From: Phaffia rhodozyma
Taxonomy: Eukaryota > Basidiomycota > Tremellomycetes > Cystofilobasidiales > Mrakiaceae
Assembly: GCA_014706385.1 (NCBI GenBank)
Contig: JACGZH010000004.1
Location: forward strand, 1,178,001-1,242,000
Direction: 5' to 3'
DNA: 64,000 nt
The position numbers were made by a program, and so were the translations under genes. Of this stretch, positions 43,854 through 56,102 are shown one piece after another. A model generated the notes under the pieces. The model worked only from the letters and a program-made list of their open reading frames with translations. It was not told the DNA's origin and did no database searches. Within the stretch, counting starts at the first letter, position 1, and the number at the start of each line of letters is the position of its first letter.

Positions 43854-46287
43854 CTAATCCTGGTCCCAATCACCCTGCTGCTTAGGAGCTGCGATACCAG
43901 CCTGCTTGGCGACAATGATCGAATCTACACGAAGGACAGACACAGCTGCATCTGTGGCTAGCTTGATGGCGTATGCTTTAGGAGCGAGAGGATCGAGAAT
44001 TGAGGACGAAAGAGCATCTGTCGTTCCGTTTGATTCACCCTTGATTTGGTCATTTAGACAACGGACGAAAGATGATAGAAAAAAATGAGTATCTTCTTCC
44101 ATAGTTGGCTCAACCAAAGTTTGTTTTCTTCTTTCCCCAGAGCAAAGAGAAGACGACGTACCTCGATGTCTACTCCCAGACTCTGCTGACCTTCTCCGTG
44201 TCCTTTGTACAGCGCGCTGATGACTTCAGTAGCGTCCAACCCAGCGTTCTCCGCCAGCGTTCTCGGTACTACCTCGAGCGCCTCGGCGAACTTTCGAATT
44301 CCATGCTGAGCCAGTCCAGGAGTCTTGTCTCCAAAGTCACCCACTCGCTTGGCAAGTTCAATCTCGATTGCTCCTGCTCCAGCGACGAGTCTTCCATCCT
44401 TGAGGAGTGATCTGACGGTGTTGACACCGTCATCAACCGAACGCTCGAGATCATCGAGCTGATTGGCAGTAGCTCCTCTCAGGACGATGGTAGCCGTCTT
44501 GGTTCGCTCATCCTCCTCCTGTCGAAGCACGGTCACTCGGTCACCTCCAATTTCAACCGTCTCAAAGATATCAACCTGACCAGCCTCTTCAGGCGTAGGC
44601 GCGCCAACTCGAGCAAGAGGAGTCGCTCCGCATACTCGGCATAATCGTCGAAGATCGAATTTGGAGAGAACCTTGAGGACGGCGATACCCTGTCGATTGA
44701 GGTAATGCAAGGCAAGATCACCAATTCCGGAACCGGCGATGATGAGACCAACACCAGAATCGGCGATCTCTTGGAAAATCTAACAGGCGAGGATGAAACG
44801 ACATCCGAAGTGGGTTTAGAGCGCAAGTTCAACAATGCAAACAAATGATAAGACCAACTCACGTTCTCCATTTGTTTCTCCTCGCCCTTGGTGAAATCCA
44901 ACATCTCCTGAGCGTTGTTGAGCAAAACTGTTCCCTTGGTCTCAGTCTGCGAGATATCCAATCCACAAGTATACACAGCCACCTTAAGCTTCTTTCCCTT
45001 CTTGACAACACCTGTTCAAGAGACGATATATATTGGAGAATTCTTGTCAACTCTTAGTACAGCAAAATTGTTGAATGACAGCAGAACGAACCATCGGCCT
45101 CCCTTCCAAAGACCATTCCTCGAATGACTCTGCTCTGACTTAAGCTTCCTCCCAAAATCTTGACGACTCGAATGGAATCCACATTGTAATCCTTCGGGTT
45201 CCGGGGCATAACTGTGAGCGAGGCCTCAGCAACAAGATCAGACAAGAAAACCTCAGATCCAGGTTGCTTGCTACCTATGCTGGGAGCGATGGCCTTAGAA
45301 AGCGCCTTGAGGGAAGGAGGAAGCGGAAGATCCATGACGGAGAGGGCTGAAATTGAAGATAAGAATTGAGCATTTATGACAAAGCGAACCTAGTGAGAAA
45401 AGAAACCTACTTTCGATCTCTTGCCGAGCCTTTTCAGAAGCAAGCTCATAACCGAGAATGACCTATTCAATGACAAGTAGAAGACAAGGATGATAAGAGA
45501 GATGAAAAAGAAAATCATGGATGTATGCAGAAAAGAAACAGCCAGTTTACCTCAGTAGGATGAAGGCCCATGACCAACAAGTTGACCGCTCGTTTGAGAA
45601 GCTCTCCAGCCAAGATCAACACAAAGTTTGTTCCATCTCCACTCTGAACAGCATATAATGAGGTGTTACAAGATGTACATACAACGAGAAGATCAGTTGC
45701 ACGTCTTCTACCTCGAATATCCTCGAGTCAAAGAAACGAACCTCAGCCTCTTGAGCCTGGGAAGCTCCTACTAATAACTTTGCAGCGGGATGAACGACCT
45801 CGATCTCTCTGATGATGGTGGCAGCATCAGAGGTAACAAAAAGTCTGGACAGATGGTTGATTATAAGCTTGTTTCGTCCTGTGAAAGGGTTATCAACAGT
45901 GAGCTCAGATCGTTGCTTGATTGTCAGTATCACTAAGAAATAGAAAAAAACAGATGAAGCTAACCGTTGGGTCCAAAAGACGTTCGAACAATCTCACTAA
46001 GCTCTCCAACGGCTTCGATGTTTCGAAGAACAGCTTCTTCCAGTCCGGAGAGGTGCTGTAGAGGTTGGGAAAGGAGATAACACAGTAGAAGTAGCAGGAC
46101 CAGAAACGATGACATAAAAACAAAAGCACGAAAAAAAGATGAAGAAAGGAGAAAGAGCAATCAGCACTGAAATCACCAGGTAGCATCATTTCGAATGTGG
46201 CTCAATAGCACAGAGAACGCCTGCAAGACAGACCTTGTATCCGTCCTTAAAGAGACCAGTTTGGGGTTTGGGAACTTTGAGAGACAT
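43854..46287 (-). CDS. CCT8: Chaperonin CCT/TRiC subunit theta (Cct8)
   Basis: Subunit of the cytosolic double-ring chaperonin that folds actin, tubulin and other proteins using ATP. Start ATG 46287 (MSLKVPKPQTGLFKDGYKHLSG), a good match to Cct8 N-termini. Next come EIVRTSFGPNGRNKLIIN, FVTSDAATIIREIEVVHPAA, GDGTNFVLILAGELL (nucleotide-binding loop, about 45570-45640), LLVMGLHPTEVILGYELA, VVKILGGSLSQSRVIRGMVF, CGLDISQTETKGTVLL, FDLRRLCRVCGATPLARV, TATIVLRGATANQLDDLERS, GRLVAGAGAIEIELAKRV and AEALEVVPRTLAENAGLD. The last exon gives DSIIVAKQAGIAAPKQQGDWDQD before TAG at 43854. All three chaperonin domains are present. About eight introns cut mainly the N-terminal half. Confidence 0.97.
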
Positions 46288-46797
46288 CTTTGAGGTCGTA
46301 TAGTCTCGAGTGCTTGTTTGATGGTAGACCTTGAGTTCGCTCAAAGTGAGTGCTGGATCTTTGAGTGTTAGGTAAGTTGGCTTGTGTAAGGATTGAGATT
46401 ACGTAAACATTCATCTATCTGGCTCGTGTAACCCGGCCGAGATCCGAACTGACCGCTGAGCGATAGCAAGCGCACACAAACTAGAGACAAGACTCGAGAA
46501 AGTGTTCTCGGCAGCTCTCTCTACGATTGATCGTAGGAGTGCGTGTGGTTCTCCATAAACTCGAGGCTCAGAGACAACGACATATCCAGTCTTGCTTCAA
46601 GTGGAAGCTTTGAAACATACAAGTAGTAGGCTTTGGTCGCTGGTAACCACTTGTGTAACCAGTGACTAACCATCGCTTCTCGGCTATGTCCGTTTGTTGA
46701 TCTTGGCTGAAGAAGATGTTGGAAAAGCAAAGTGAAAAAGACTCTCAGGCGAACTCCATCTACGACCAAGAATTGTTACTCTTGCTTGCTCGCTCAT
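46288..46797. promoter_or_regulatory. Divergent promoter, CCT8 / FAD oxidoreductase
   Basis: About 510 bp between start codons on opposite strands. An alternative in-region ATG at 46714 could extend the oxidoreductase leader, but its frame is closed soon after. No clear heat-shock element was recognised. Confidence 0.45.
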
Positions 46798-49096
46798 ATG
46801 TCTGCTTTCCCTCAAAAATTTACTTCTACCGTGTCCCATTGGCAAGCTTCCGTTAGTATTGCTATTGTCCCCTTTTTCCGAGTCGATGAGGGAGGGAGAC
46901 AAGCTGACGATACGCAACCTCGTACACTTTCATGATCGATAATGACGATTCCTTTGATAACAGAATAGAGGACCTAACAGTCTATACCTCCATGGGTCTA
47001 AAGATCCTTTGCCAAAGGAAGAGGTCGACTTCTTGATCATAGGAGCAGGCATCACCGGTTCGTCAAAGTACCTAAACCATGCTTAATCGAGACCAGCTGC
47101 TCTTTTCAGTCTAGACGACTTGAATTCAATTGTTTGACCTGATTACGTCGTGAACTGAGAAACAGGTGCTTCGTTGGCTTATCAACTCACTCGCAGGGGT
47201 GGAGCCGGTGAAGGAAAGTCGGTCGTTCTCGTCGAGGCCAAGGATATCGCTTCTGGTGCTAGTGAGTTCCTCGCCAAGTAAATCATCCATTCAAGAAAGA
47301 CTGCTCAATTTTTTTTGATGTCGATTCATGACCTCCCGGTCTCTGATTGCCTCTTTGAAATCATCGCTACTTCTACTCAGCCGGTCGTAACGGCGGTCAC
47401 TTTTCTCCTGCAGTCGACAATGCATTCATCACATTGATTACGCCTCTGTCAGAAGGAGGTGCTGGAGTTTCAGAAAAGGAAGCTGTCCAAATTCTCCTTA
47501 ATGAGAAGGAGAATTATAATATTGCCACGGAGATCATCAAAAAAGAAAGACTTGATGTTGATCTTTGGCAGGGTGAAGGAGTTGAAGGTAAGTCTCGAAT
47601 CTGGGAACTCATACTATTAAGAATCAGATGTTACGTCTAAAAGCTAAATTCTGTAATTCTGTTCTTCATACCTAAAACAGTGCTGAACGAAGAAAGGCTG
47701 GCTGTAAGAGAGCACTCGTATAAGGCTTGGATGAAAGCTCGGAAGGAATTAGGGATCGAGGGTGATGGAGGAGTCGTCTTTATAAGAGATTCAGCCAAGG
47801 CTAAAGAGGTGCGTTTCTATTTCAGCCTTCCTTCATAGCTAACTCATACTTCTCCCCTGGTTTCTTGTTTGATTAACCAATCGCCTACTTGTTCTTTGAA
47901 CAAAAAAAGATCACTCGTTGCCACACTGCTGTCGCCGCTGTCCTGAAACCGGCAGGCTCTGTTCACCCACACAAACTATCTACTGAGCTTGTCCGACTCG
48001 CTCTTGAATCCCCTCACTCCAAGTTTTCATTCTTCTCTTGGACACCTGTCAGGAAGTTTGAGGCTCGATCGGGCCAAGATGAGGAAGGTTGGGATGTTGA
48101 TTGTTGGGAAAAAGGAGTGATCCGGGCGAAGCAGGTAGTTTTGTGCTCAAACGCCCACACTGGCCAGTTGTTTGACCACGGTTCGGATATTGATAATCAG
48201 TAAGTTGAATTGTCCTAGATTCAGAAAGATGATGACCGACGAATGAGCTGACAAGAAGACGATGGTTTCATGAAAGTATCACTCCTGTTCGTGGCCACTG
48301 CTCTCTGATCACCCCTACGATCAACTACTCAGGTCCCAACTCGCTTGATTATACATACGGCTTCGGAGGTCCTTACATGGTTACTACTCCCACTGAAGGC
48401 ATGGTTCTTGGCGTCGGTTGGCTCAAGGCTCAGACACTCACGAAGGGTGGAAAGAATGACTTTGTGGCCAAGGTAGACGATAGTGTTATCCTGCCAGAAG
48501 TAGAAACCTGTCAGTTTTAACGTTCCCTTTCCCTTTCAAACTTACAACAATCATAAGAGTGGATCACTCTGACAAGTACAGCTATTCTTATGTTTTGGTA
48601 GTCTTGTCTAATTATTGCAAAGACGAGTTTACCAATTGGGGTAAAGAAGCTCATGGAGAAGGATTAACTCGAATATGGACAGGTATCATGGGATACTCTA
48701 GAGATGTTCTCCCTCTTGTTGGTCAGATTCCTGGAAAGAAAGGACTGTGGACGGCCGTTGCTTTCCACGGACACGGTGCGCGCTCTGTCCATCTTTTTCT
48801 TCTTCTCAATCTCCATCTTGATACTGATGTGGATTCTCTTCGCTTGGTCGAATAAATATTCGATTCTCAAAGGCATGTCTCGGATTATAAGTTGTACCCA
48901 ATCACTGGCTCAACAGATCAAAGATCAAGGAACCTGGGATCCCAGATTACCTCGAAGTTTCGAAATCACTCAAGAGAGGTTGGATCGAGCGAAAGCCGCT
49001 CCAAAGATGTCCGATCTGAATTGGAGGGAAGCCGCTGTACAGAGTGATGGTGCGGAGGAAGGTGCGACGCCTGTCAAGTCAGAATTGAGCGCATGA
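46798..49096 (+). CDS. FAD-dependent oxidoreductase, DAO family
   Basis: Amine/amino-acid oxidase of the DAO (glycine/D-amino-acid oxidase-like) family, like bacterial OrdL/PuuB proteins; the substrate is unknown. Start ATG 46798 (MSAFPQKFTSTVSHWQAS). The next exon gives NSLYLHGSKDPLPKEEVDF then LIIGAGIT, joined to GASLAYQLTRRG, forming the FAD-binding Rossmann motif, then VVLVEAKDIASGAS and GRNGGHFSP (FAD contact). The middle reads NEKENYNIATEIIKKE, VHPHKLSTELVRLA and RAKQVVLCSNAHTGQL; the substrate half reads ITPVRGHCSLITPT, YGFGGPYMVTTPTEGMVLGV and WTGIMGYSRDVLPLVGQIPG, then GLWTAVAFHGHGM for the C-terminal FAD-binding loop. It stops at TGA 49094-49096. Exon junctions near 46860-46970 are uncertain. 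The neighbours give no pathway hint. Confidence 0.88.
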
Positions 49097-49307
49097 TGGG
49101 TTTGATGATATCCTCTTTCTCTTGGAGTTCTCTGTCATAGATCAGACCGTTCAAGTTGGAAGGCTTCCACTATAGATGTCGTATATCGATTTAGATTATC
49201 AGATTCGTTTTGTTCGTCGTGCTTTATTGTCATGAGTACCCTTGCATTTTCCGTCAAACGCGATCCTAAAAGATGATTCACGATGTGTGATAGTTAGCGA
49301 AGTTACA

Positions 49308-52300
49308 TCATGATATCTCGTCGTCGCTCGAATCAAGAATTTCGATAACCTGATTAGGCAAACACGAAGCAGTCACACAATTTGATAGACCAACTTCTGA
49401 CTCTCCCCACTTCGAGAGTTCTGTCTGATTCGTCAACTCAACCCGTCTATCAGGCGACCTGCTAGATCTGGCAGACTGAAAACCTGCGCCGTAATGATTT
49501 TTGACGGCATTCTTTCTTATTTTCGTCCTGTAGCTCAATCCACTTTCACCGTCAGATTCATCCGAGTCACTTATTTCGATGACTTCAGGCGTGGACATCG
49601 TGCTCGAGCATAACAAGGGTTTATCTCCAGCAAATGATTCTGTATTCAAAGGCTCAAGCAGTACTGACGATGATGATGATGATACGGATGGTGAAGCTTG
49701 TGATGGAGATAAGGTTGTTGATGGAAGCGACGATAGCAGATCCGAAGCGAGGGTGTCAAACGATGTCGTTGTTGATTTTGGTCTAGACAATTTCATTGGA
49801 AAAGCCAAAGGCCCCGATGGAAGTTTCGGTACAGGTGTAGCATTTGATACTGTTTTACTATTCGTTTTCGGAAGAGATGATGGAGGAGACTCGATCGGAA
49901 TATAGATGGAGGATAATGGTTTCCTAACTTTCGAGTTCGCTCGAGGTGTGTACTGAGAGGGTTCGTCTCGTGATACATTCACTGTCTTTGAAGGAGACAA
50001 AGCAATCGGCAAAGGAATATATGAAGGGAGATGCTGTGTTCTTCTAGGCAACATATGCGACGTGGACGAAGATGAGGAGAAATGGGGTAGAGATGGAGAT
50101 GGTCGAGAGGGGAAGGATAAGTTATGAGAATGACCGTCAAGCCTAGATATTGACAAAGAAGAAGCCTTAGTCTTGGTTGGTTCAGGTAGTTTGTTGTTGA
50201 ACTTGGAGTTTGTAATCGCAGACGATCTGATCGGCGAAGAAGGCTCTTCGTTCTGATGACCATTGTTCGTCGATATGTTTTGAGAAACGGGACATGACCC
50301 AATCAGGTCTGTGGTGGGCAATATCATCCCTGCCTTTCTGCCAGCAGCTCGTTTCTCTTTTTCGTGTTTCTCCATGACTTTTTGTTCTTCGCGCTCGTTG
50401 AAGCTTTGGACGAGGCTTGGGTGGGTATGGCGGATCAGTTTGTAAGGCAGCCATACAAGGAATGGCGCGTTGTGGTCTTTAGACGACGATGCTGCTTGAG
50501 AAGAGGGCACGTTGTCTTCGTCATTTTCATCGGACGAGTTGGCGAACGTGGTCTTCTTTTTAGGAGATCTTGGCGGTGGTTCAGGAAGGCCCCGTATCCC
50601 AATCGTTAGTTCCTGAATACAGAAAAAATCAAAATCATCGCGTTCAATGACCAAGCCTTTATCGCGCAGATGAGGAACATTTCGTGGAAGTACGCACATA
50701 GGAGAACCGAGCTGGTTCCATCAAGCACCTGTACTCCAGCAACTCGTCGGTGGATCCATGTTTCCTGTATGTCGTGATTTTTATTATTGTGGGATAATCG
50801 AGTGCGGCCTCCAGACCTCTCTGGCATGAACTTCGTGGTCCATATAGCTCGGTCGTAGGTGAGACTGAAGCAAAGATTGCATTTCCTTCTGTTTCATTCA
50901 ATTCTGCCTCCACCTCTATCCAACGTCGGACCCATGTACCTGGCCGTCTCAGCTCCATGAGTAAGACTTCTGCCATCCACTTGTCTGCTAGCACACTCCC
51001 GAGTCGTTTAATTACATCCTCTTTCCCCCAGCCAAACGCCTTACCTGCGAAAGCTCCTAACTCACCAAGTTTCAATCCCGTCGCCTTTCCAAAAGATTTC
51101 CACTTGACTTGAACACTATCTGAGGCAGAGGTCAACGGGTTGACGTACGACTCCAAGATGCGCAGATCGGGAAACTGTGGCGTGTTCTCAATTTCTTGAG
51201 CAAGCTTCGTCATTTTACGGCCTAGCAACCCTTGAGGGTCTCTTCGGAGATAGTCACTTAGATCCATCCGGAAGGCTGGGAGGAATGTCGAGAGGAAGGT
51301 CTCAGTTGACATGCTTCGATAGGCATCCACGAGGGCGGAGCCGTAATTCTCACAAGCCAGCTGAAAGGAGATCTTGGGACCGCAACCAGAGAGCCCTTCC
51401 TTATTGACGAGATAAGATGATACGCAACATAGATAAAACGACCATCAGAACTAGAAAATACGTCCCAGTCGACAATTTGAGATAAAGCGAGAAATGTTGA
51501 CGTACTTGGTCATAGTCTCCTCCACTACAAAAATCAATGCAACGGTTCAGCACACGTACAATACGTTTTCAGCTGGCATAGAGCTTACCTCAACAGCGCT
51601 ACAAGTATCAATCCATCAGCATCCACATTTCTATGCTTTCTAGCAATTTCCTTCGATCGAAAGACATTATATCTCCTGTTGTCGGATTTAGAGCTTTTTT
51701 CGCTGAAAATCGTCATACGTAGATTATGAGGATGCGGTCAACAAACATCGAGAAAACAAAAGAAGAAACATACGGTTTGACCAAGACTGTTTTTGCTTTA
51801 AACAATAGTGCGTCCACATCTTCGGTGATTATAGCATCCAAAGCACCTATGTCGTTGAGATATCCTAGCTCGGCCTCTGCCTCCCCTGGGGCCTATGCAA
51901 AAAAGCCGAAGGCACATCAGGAAAGAATCGGATCAGTGTCACCTTGACCGTTAATATTGATACTGATTTGAGATGGAAGAAACCCCACCTCCCATATCTC
52001 AAATCCAAATAGGTGAATCATCGTCTTAAACGACTTCTCTAAGCCTTTGCCTAATTTGGAGGATGTGTTGATCGTTTTGCCCCGCTTGAATGCTGGCCGG
52101 CCGGGTCCGTCGAACACAAATAGAAGCTGGACTGGTAGTCCAACCAGATGACACAGCTTGAAGAAAAGTATTAACACTATGAGGAGTTGATATATTCTGA
52201 TCAGACGTGAGCTGACATCAAAGTATAGAAAGCAAAAACTGAGCTGTCCCTACGGGCATGGTTTTGAACATCATGTTGAGCTACGCTAGTGGCTTGAAAG

Positions 52301-52536
52301 AGCCAGATACTGATAGCAAATAGAACGAGATCATTATATAAGGAATCAGTATCATCAGAGTATCCTGATTGATTTGATAGTTCTGGAGAGTGGTGGCACT
52401 CTCACCTGACATCAATCCCCACTTTCATTGTTTTCTTGAAATCCTTAGCGGTAAAGTAATGGCTCCAAGCGAGACTTGTTAAGCTTTTAGACTCTTCTGT
52501 TCCTCTAAGAATCTCCCAAAGTCCTGGGACACCCAT
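49308..52536 (-). CDS. Holliday junction resolvase Gen1/Yen1 (XPG family)
   Basis: Structure-specific nuclease that cuts Holliday junctions after recombination, in the nucleus. Start ATG 52536 (MGVPGLWEILRGTEES), the usual XPG N-terminus, then KVGIDVRIWLFQA, with the first metal-binding Asp, and LLFVFDGPGRPAFKRGKTIN (about 52090-52150). The I-region follows: IWEAPGEAEAELGYLNDIGALDAIITEDVDALLF, with Glu and Asp ligands, then DADGLILVALLSGGDYDQ and GLSGCGPKISFQLA, the helix-two-turn-helix that binds DNA. Downstream WMAEVLLMELRRPG and WVRRWIEVEAELNE and a chromodomain-like stretch complete the Gen1 core. The last exon codes about 460 disordered Ser/Pro-rich residues with two SUMO-interaction-like motifs, VIEISDSDESD and, at the very end, VIEILDSSDDE. 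All catalytic acids seen are intact. The promoter shared with the transporter is only 200 bp. Confidence 0.92.
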
Positions 52537-52737
52537 GGTCAGACCAATCCCCACGGACAAACCGAGCGCAATGGCACGGACTGCTTTTGAGAGATAAGTT
52601 GAATAATATCTGGATGCGCTGATATTCCGTGAACGATGTTTACACGATTGTCATTTCGTCAGAGGTGACTAACCGGCCCGCAAGATGGACTTCTATTCCA
52701 TTCCTATCTTATTAAAGTCATCTCAATATCAACCATC

Positions 52738-55700
52738 ATGTTCCCTGCTTCATCGTCCTCATCATCTACAAGGCTAGATCCTCAGACCTACCTACCTCTT
52801 TTGAATACGTCGAATTTGTATACTCTTGATGACGAGGATGATGGTGATATGCAAACACCAACAGCAACCACAACACGCGGAGCAACGAATGGGTCGACAG
52901 CTCCGCCTTATACGGATGAAGCCTACGGCAGTCGATACGACGACAAATTGGACAGCAAGAGGTTTCATGACACAGAAGGATTTTCACGGACTGGGACTTT
53001 GAGAAGTACAGTCCAGAGTAGAGAGACTGGTGAGTTTCCTTCCCTTTCCCTCAGTCTTTGCCCAGTATTACCTCATCGGTTAGACAGAACCCCAGCTTTG
53101 TCGATGCTTTGTCTGAACTAATTGATATCTTGTTGCCTTTTCTACATAGAATTCGATTTGGATGATGATTCTGTCTCTTCAGCTGGCTCTGATTCAACTA
53201 TTCTTCCATCTCGCAGCCCACTGTTGGTAGGGCTACTAGGCAACAGCAGTCGGTACAGTCAAGACTTCGCTTTGCACAGCAATGGGAGTATAGGAGGAAG
53301 AGGAAGTGCTGATAGGGCATCGGAAGAGGGCGGACAAGTCGGCGAGGATTGGAAAGAAAGAGGAGGAAATATGCTGAGCGGAATAGCCAACATGTGAGTG
53401 ATGATATTGGTCCTATCGGACAAACTCTTACTTTGCGAAAGAGGCATTTATGCTGATTGATTGACTTGTCAATCTTCCAGGGCCAATTCAATATTGGGAG
53501 CTGGTAAACTGATCTTGATTTTGATAGCATTCTCGTTGAGAAAGGGTTCTTCTTCTGACGATTTTTCATGTCATTTTGTCTGAACTTTGGACTGAAAAGG
53601 AATCATCGGTAATTTCATTAGCCCTGACTTGACAACACAAGAACCAAACTTGCTTATCCTGATCTTTTCTCATCCTTTTGGTTTCAGGTCTTCCCTATGC
53701 AATCAGAGAAGCCGGCTTCTTAACAGGTATTTTCCTTCTCGTCACACTATGTCTCGTGACAGATTGGACGATCAGACTGATAGTGTACGTATATTCTGAT
53801 GTGTCGCTATTCAAGTTATGGATAATAGCATGCTGATGGCACCTCGCTCTTCTCTTGAATTGTTTGGCCAATCCCGAACATGCCATCAGTTTGAATGCAA
53901 AACTCTCTGGTCGTAACTCATATATCGAGATCATGGGCCATTGTTTTGGAAAATATGGTCGGGCAGGGGTTTCTTTCTTTCAACTTGCCTTTGCATATGG
54001 AGGCATGTGCGCATTCGGCGTAATCATTGGTATGTTGTTTTTGTCTTGCGTCCATTTAGATACAAATTGTTAGTACTGTGAATTCTTTGCTGATAATTCT
54101 ATTTATTCTGCGTGATTATCGGTATGCAGGCGATACAATCCCAAGGGTGTTGGCGTTCATCTTCCCTTTTTTAAAAACAATTCCCGTTCTGTCACTTCTA
54201 CTCAATCGACAATTCGTGATATTTTTAGCAACTGTTGGAGTCAGCTTTCCTCTGAGTTTACACAGAGATATCTCAAAACTATCTAAGGCCTCCGGGATTG
54301 GTCTGTTCTTCGTCCTGCTATCAACGGTTTCACCGGTTTCATCATGGCTGATGATCTTCCTTTCCTTTTAAAAATTATCATCTGAAATAGCACTGGTTGG
54401 GATGTTGATCATCGTATGCTCAGTTTTGATAGAGGGATCAAGAGTAGACGATAAGTTAAGAGGATCAGATGATGCCAGATGGGTGAGCTCGGTAACATCA
54501 TTATGTCTCGATGTTGCCCCTTGCTTAAGAAATAAGACCTTTCGACGCTTCGCTACTCTACAGACTATCATCAAACCCAGAGTTTTCGAGGCTATAGGAG
54601 TCATCAGTTTTGCTTTCGTCAGTATACAAGTTGATCTGACGACTTGCTGTTGAGGAAATATGCGCTTATCTGATACCTTGTTCATACAGGTATGTCATCA
54701 TAACTCTTTGATGATCTTCGGCAGCCTTCAAGCGCCTGTAAGTAGCTTCTGTCTAGTTTGAATCATTATAATCATAGTCCGACTACACTATTTGCTGATT
54801 CTTCACTGTTGTTGATCATAATCAGACATTGGGTGAGGATAGATCAGTCTCTATTATTCATTTCATATTTATTGGTAAAATTGGCTAACAAGATTTGTAT
54901 CATTTGGACAACCTTCGGTGCCAACTGATCTCTTAGATCGATTTGCTACAGTTACACATATCTCGACCGCGGCCTCTTTAATTGCGTGCCTCGTCATGAG
55001 CTTATCTGGATTCTTAGTGTTCACCGATAAGACTCAAGTGAGTTGCGCACTTTTGTGTTGACTATTTTCCTCTCTCTTCTATTTGCTTGCTCATGCGCGA
55101 ATTAACATATGGTTTTCTTCTTCGTTTCACCCGTTCGATACACTTTTACGGACAAACTAGGCCAACATTCTAAACAACTTTCCACACGACGACCTATTGA
55201 TTAATATCGCTCGGCTTTGCTTTGGACTAAATATGTTCACGACCCTCCCATTGGAAGCATTCGTTTGCCGAGAGGTAAGTCCCCTTGTTCATTTTCCATC
55301 GGTTTGACACTTCCAGTATTAGACTGATCTAAACGGCTTTTTTATATCTTTGTGATTACAACTTTTTGAATCGGAACTCTGTGATAGGTTATAGAAGGAT
55401 ACTTTTTCGACGATGAGTTTAATAAAAAACGACACATCATTGTCACCACCGCTATCGTTTTTTCATCCATGGCTATATCCATGATGACCTGTGGTGAGTG
55501 TCCCCTTCATCACTCTTTCTTGGTCAACATATCTCTCTTGTTTGTTTGGTGGTCCTGATCTGTGGTTAATTTTCTCATGTGAAATATGATGAAGACCTCG
55601 GAGTGGTTTTAGAATTGACAGGAGGACTCTCAGCTACCGTGTTGGCTTTCGTTGTTCGTACATATCTCCTCGAAAATCATTCCGAAAAGGCTCGGCTCCT

Positions 55701-55930
55701 CTCTGATCGCTCTTTTTTTCCTTTCCTAATCTATCGCCCTTGTTCAAAATCAGTTTCCAGCGATCTGTTTTCTCAAATTGTCAGATGCACCCTCAATGTC
55801 ACGTACAAAATTCCCCGCCTGGGTATGTGCCGCATTTGGCCTACTCGTCATGGTCCTCTCTGCTGGTCTTTCCTTATACAGAGCGTTTTGGGGTGAACCA
55901 AGGACGGGAGGAACATGTGGGTTCGAGTAG
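52738..55930 (+). CDS. Avt-type vacuolar amino-acid transporter (AAAP/SLC38 family)
   Basis: Membrane transporter of the AAAP family, probably moving neutral or basic amino acids across the vacuolar membrane with protons (family knowledge; substrate unknown). Start ATG 52738 codes an acidic, Ser-rich cytosolic head of about 200 residues (TYLPLLNTSNLYTLDDEDDG). TM1 begins MANSILGAGIIGLPYA, the family signature, spelled across exons 53481-53513, 53600-53608 and the next. Further segments: IFLLVTLCLVTDWTIRLIV, FFQLAFAYGGMCAFGVIIGD, FVIFLATVGVSFPLSLHRDI, ALVGMLIIVCSVLIEG, FEAIGVISFAFVCHHNSL (hallmark), SLIACLVMSLSGFLVFTDKT, LCFGLNMFTTLPLEAFVCRE, HIIVTTAIVFSSMAISMM, LELTGGLSATVLAFVFPALC and VCAAFGLLVMVLSAGLSLY, about eleven helices. 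It stops at TAG 55928-55930. A 7-nt exon (54826-54832) is also required. Confidence 0.9.
53600..53608 (+). other. 9-nt microexon of the transporter gene
   Basis: GAATCATCG lies between CTGAAAAG and GTAATT. It codes the central Ile-Ile-Gly of the GAGIIGLPYA signature in TM1; without it the frame is kept but the conserved motif loses three residues. Confidence 0.8.
54826..54832 (+). other. 7-nt microexon of the transporter gene
   Basis: ACATTGG lies between ATAATCAG and GTGAGG. It joins LQAP to DRFATVTH as P-TL-D; skipping it would shift the frame and end the protein early. Confidence 0.72.
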
Positions 55931-56102
55931 AGTGAAGATAAAGACAAGTGCAAAGAAAGGGGAAAAAAGACACTTAAAGAAAGAGGCGATGGCGTGCAAT
56001 AATTTCCGCGCCTCCTTCAAGCTGTAGCCATGTGAATTTCTCTTATTCATCATATCACACCAGCAGATCTATCTACCTTAGAAAAGAAAAGATATGTATG
56101 TT

